6,453 nt of DNA from a bacterium (GTDB lineage Bacteria > Actinomycetota > Acidimicrobiia > Acidimicrobiales > Ilumatobacteraceae), in assembly GCA_029978815.1 (NCBI GenBank), contig JAPOIQ010000068.1:1-6453 (forward strand). The letters run 5' to 3'. Positions 4,896 through 6,453 of the stretch are shown one piece after another (within the stretch, counting starts at the first letter, position 1; every line of letters begins with the position of its first letter). The notes under the pieces were generated by a model. The model searched no databases. It saw only the letters and a program-made list of their open reading frames with translations, and had not been told where the DNA came from. The position numbers and the translations under genes were made by a program.

Positions 4896-6292
4896 GTCGA
4901 CTATCTGGCCCATCAAGCACCAACTGGGTTGGCCGTTCGGCTCGTGTTGCTCGACTTGGAGCGAAGGTTGGGGCAACCCACCTCGGGACCGCCGCTCGAA
5001 AAGTTTTCGCGGATGCAGATCGACGCTCGGAACTCGACACCAGAAAGCAGATCGCGACAGCTCAGCACGTCACAGAAGAACTCGGGCAGATGAAGGGTGC
5101 CCTCATGAAACTCGGACAGATGGCCTCCTATCTTGACGATGCTCTGCCAGAACCGCTTCGTGCCGCTCTAGCAACTCTGCAAAACAACGCGCCACCGATG
5201 AGCGGCGAACTTGCCCGCGCGGTCATCGCCGAAGAACTTGGCGCAGACCCTTCAGAATTGTTCGTTGAGTGGGATCCTGTCCCGATTGCCGCCGCCTCAA
5301 TCGGGCAGGTACACCGGGCGATCATCGTTGATGAGACGACCGGCAAAGAACGTGCGGTCGCCGTAAAAGTGCAATACCCGGGCGTCGATCATGCGATCGC
5401 TTCCGATCTCAAGAACGCGAACATTCTCGGGACGATCTTGAAACAAGGATTCGGCGGCCTCGACCCGACAGACATGGTCGAAGAGATCAAAGAGCGACTT
5501 ACCGAAGAACTCGATTACCGACGAGAGGCACGAAACCAGCAGCGTTTTGCCGACTTCTACCGAGATCATCCGACAATTTCGGTACCAGATGTCATCTCGC
5601 AGTTCTCCTCGAGCCGTGTCCTTACGACCGAACTTGTCAGCGGCCACACCTGGTCAGAGGTGCTGACCTGGGATCAACACGAGCGGGATGCGATCGCCGA
5701 GACGATGTTTCGGTTTGTTTTTCGCAGCCTCTACACAATGCGCTCATTCAATGGTGATCCGCACCCCGGCAACTATCTCTTCCATCGCGACGGCAAAGTC
5801 ACCTTCCTTGACTTCGGTCTCGTCAAAGATTTTTCGGTCGATGAAATGGCAATGTTTGAAACAATGGTGCGTCTTGCGGCCGTTGAACACGACGTTCCCG
5901 GGTTTCGGTCAGTGCTTGAACGTGCCGGAATGCTGAAAGCCGATGCGCCGGTTGACACCGCTGATGTCGGCACCTTCTTCTCTCGGTTTTACGAACCGGT
6001 TGCAGCGCGGCGCGAAATCACTTGGACGCCGGAATATGCATCTGGAATCGTCCGGCATACCTTCGACCGCTCTAGTCCGATCTCGCAATACGCGACAGTT
6101 CCACGAGCTTTCGTCTTCATTCAGCGGATCAATCTCGGCCTGTACGCCCTGCTCGGAGATCTCAACGCCACCGGCAATTACCGCGAAATTGCTGAAGAAC
6201 TCTGGCCGTTCATGCAGTCGCCCCCAAGTACCGCAATGGGGCAAGCCGAGGCCGACTGGCTGAAAATGCGCGTGCCGAACACGAAGTCTTAG
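4892..6292 (+). CDS. ABC1/UbiB/ADCK-family atypical protein kinase-like protein
   Basis: This family has a protein-kinase-like fold that binds ATP and is linked in characterised members to quinone and other isoprenoid-lipid metabolism; the true substrate is mostly unknown. All family hallmarks are visible in the 466 residues. They are the N-terminal KxGQ motif (K73-Q76 in ALMKLGQMASYLDDALP), the Ala-rich loop IAAASIGQVHRA (132-143) replacing the Gly-rich loop, and the ATP-site lysine K159 in VAVKVQYPG. The EELDYRREARNQQ helix (205-217), the catalytic loop NGDPHPGN (287-294, D289 and N294) and LDFG (306-309, metal-binding D307) complete the set. Residues 12-40 form a basic, amphipathic-looking segment that may touch membrane. 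Unlike E. coli UbiB (546 residues) there is no hydrophobic C-terminal hairpin. Despite the name, ABC1 is not an ABC transporter. The ATG overlaps the hydrolase stop. The ubiB symbol is withheld because no ubiquinone genes are nearby and Actinobacteria use menaquinone. Confidence 0.95.
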   Translation: MSRLSGPSSTNWVGRSARVARLGAKVGATHLGTAARKVFADADRRSELDTRKQIATAQHVTEELGQMKGALMKLGQMASYLDDALPEPLRAALATLQNNAPPMSGELARAVIAEELGADPSELFVEWDPVPIAAASIGQVHRAIIVDETTGKERAVAVKVQYPGVDHAIASDLKNANILGTILKQGFGGLDPTDMVEEIKERLTEELDYRREARNQQRFADFYRDHPTISVPDVISQFSSSRVLTTELVSGHTWSEVLTWDQHERDAIAETMFRFVFRSLYTMRSFNGDPHPGNYLFHRDGKVTFLDFGLVKDFSVDEMAMFETMVRLAAVEHDVPGFRSVLERAGMLKADAPVDTADVGTFFSRFYEPVAARREITWTPEYASGIVRHTFDRSSPISQYATVPRAFVFIQRINLGLYALLGDLNATGNYREIAEELWPFMQSPPSTAMGQAEADWLKMRVPNTKS

Positions 6293-6302
6293 CCACCGCA
6301 GG

Positions 6303-6308
6303 TACGGT
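6303..6308 (+). promoter_or_regulatory. Candidate -10 hexamer (TACGGT) for the lipoprotein gene, leaderless layout
   Basis: TACGGT fits TAnnnT and is followed by seven bases (CAATCTC) and the ATG at 6316, the same spacing as at greA. The gap after the ABC1 kinase stop is only 23 bases and has no Shine-Dalgarno at a usable distance (GCAGG ends 13 bases before the ATG). A separate leaderless transcript therefore explains the start better than read-through translation. Confidence 0.4.
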
Positions 6309-6315
6309 CAATCTC

Positions 6316-6453
6316 ATGGTCGCAACCTTCAGAACCACCCTCTTTGCATTCACCGCACTGTTCTCTCTTGCTGCATGCGGAGGCAGCGAAAGTTCCGAAA
6401 CCGAAAATAGTGCCGACATCACCGATGTCTCACTTGAACCGCTCAGTAAGGCA
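6316..6453 (+). CDS. Putative secreted lipoprotein, N-terminal part (3' end outside window)
   Basis: An open frame starts at ATG 6316 and stays open for 46 codons to the window edge. It encodes a bacterial lipoprotein signal peptide: a short N-terminus with R6, a hydrophobic core at about residues 8-18 (TLFAFTALFSL), and the lipobox L18-A19-A20-C21 followed by GGS. C21 would be lipidated and the peptide cut before it. A low-complexity Ser/Glu-rich linker follows (GGSESSETENSADITD), typical of the tether between lipid anchor and mature domain. Too little remains to identify the family; substrate-binding proteins, thioredoxin-like proteins and others all begin this way. It lies 23 bases after the ABC1 kinase gene on the same strand but has its own candidate leaderless -10. 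No Shine-Dalgarno is seen. Confidence 0.8.
   Translation, partial: MVATFRTTLFAFTALFSLAACGGSESSETENSADITDVSLEPLSKA

Noticed and set aside
4892..6292. Reading the ABC1 gene as an ABC transporter ATPase
   Set aside because: It has no Walker A or LSGGQ motif. The KxGQ, Ala-rich loop and DFG motifs belong to the ABC1 kinase-like family.
1..6453. A new defence, mobile or biosynthetic system
   Set aside because: I looked for direct repeats, transposase or integrase motifs, toxin-antitoxin-sized pairs, CRISPR spacing and sharp composition changes, and found none. All genes belong to known families.

Overview
This window reads as a compact stretch of a bacterial chromosome, most likely actinobacterial. 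The 3-isopropylmalate dehydrogenase is of the short (330-residue) actinobacterial form, and a mycobacterial LeuB aligns with it over its whole length from memory. GreA, a class IV aminotransferase and an ABC1 kinase fit the same background. Base composition is moderate, roughly mid-50s percent GC by eye, which would suit a moderate-GC lineage such as aquatic Acidimicrobiia. That finer placement is inference only. Base use looks even from end to end, and I see no sign of mobile DNA.

Layout, left to right. (1) At 1-1463 on the plus strand are the C-terminal half of an agmatinase-type ureohydrolase, cut by the left edge, and a complete nucleoside hydrolase 35 bases later. Both are nitrogen or nucleoside salvage enzymes. 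(2) At 1502-3456 on the minus strand is a leuB-ilvE pair. Its products catalyse the last two steps of leucine synthesis. It converges on the nucleoside hydrolase across only 38 bases. (3) At 3457-3530 is a 74-base divergent promoter region. (4) At 3531-6292 on the plus strand is a tight three-gene run: greA, an alpha/beta hydrolase, and an ABC1/UbiB-type atypical kinase. The last two genes overlap by the four bases ATGA. (5) From 6316 to the right edge is the start of a gene for a secreted lipoprotein with a clear lipobox.

The most useful non-coding signal is a repeated promoter layout. A TAnnnT hexamer lies 6 or 7 bases before the ATG of leuB, greA and the lipoprotein gene, where no Shine-Dalgarno sequence is seen. 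This is the arrangement expected of leaderless transcripts. Genes inside the runs (ilvE, the hydrolase, the kinase) lack it, so the pattern also helps mark operon heads.

I found no CRISPR array, RNA gene, insertion sequence, toxin-antitoxin pair or obviously new defence or biosynthetic system. The genes are mainly housekeeping. The points worth a second look are the leaderless promoters, the hydrolase-kinase coupling behind greA, and a His-to-Pro change at a catalytic position of the nucleoside hydrolase. No gene-free stretch exceeds 80 bases.
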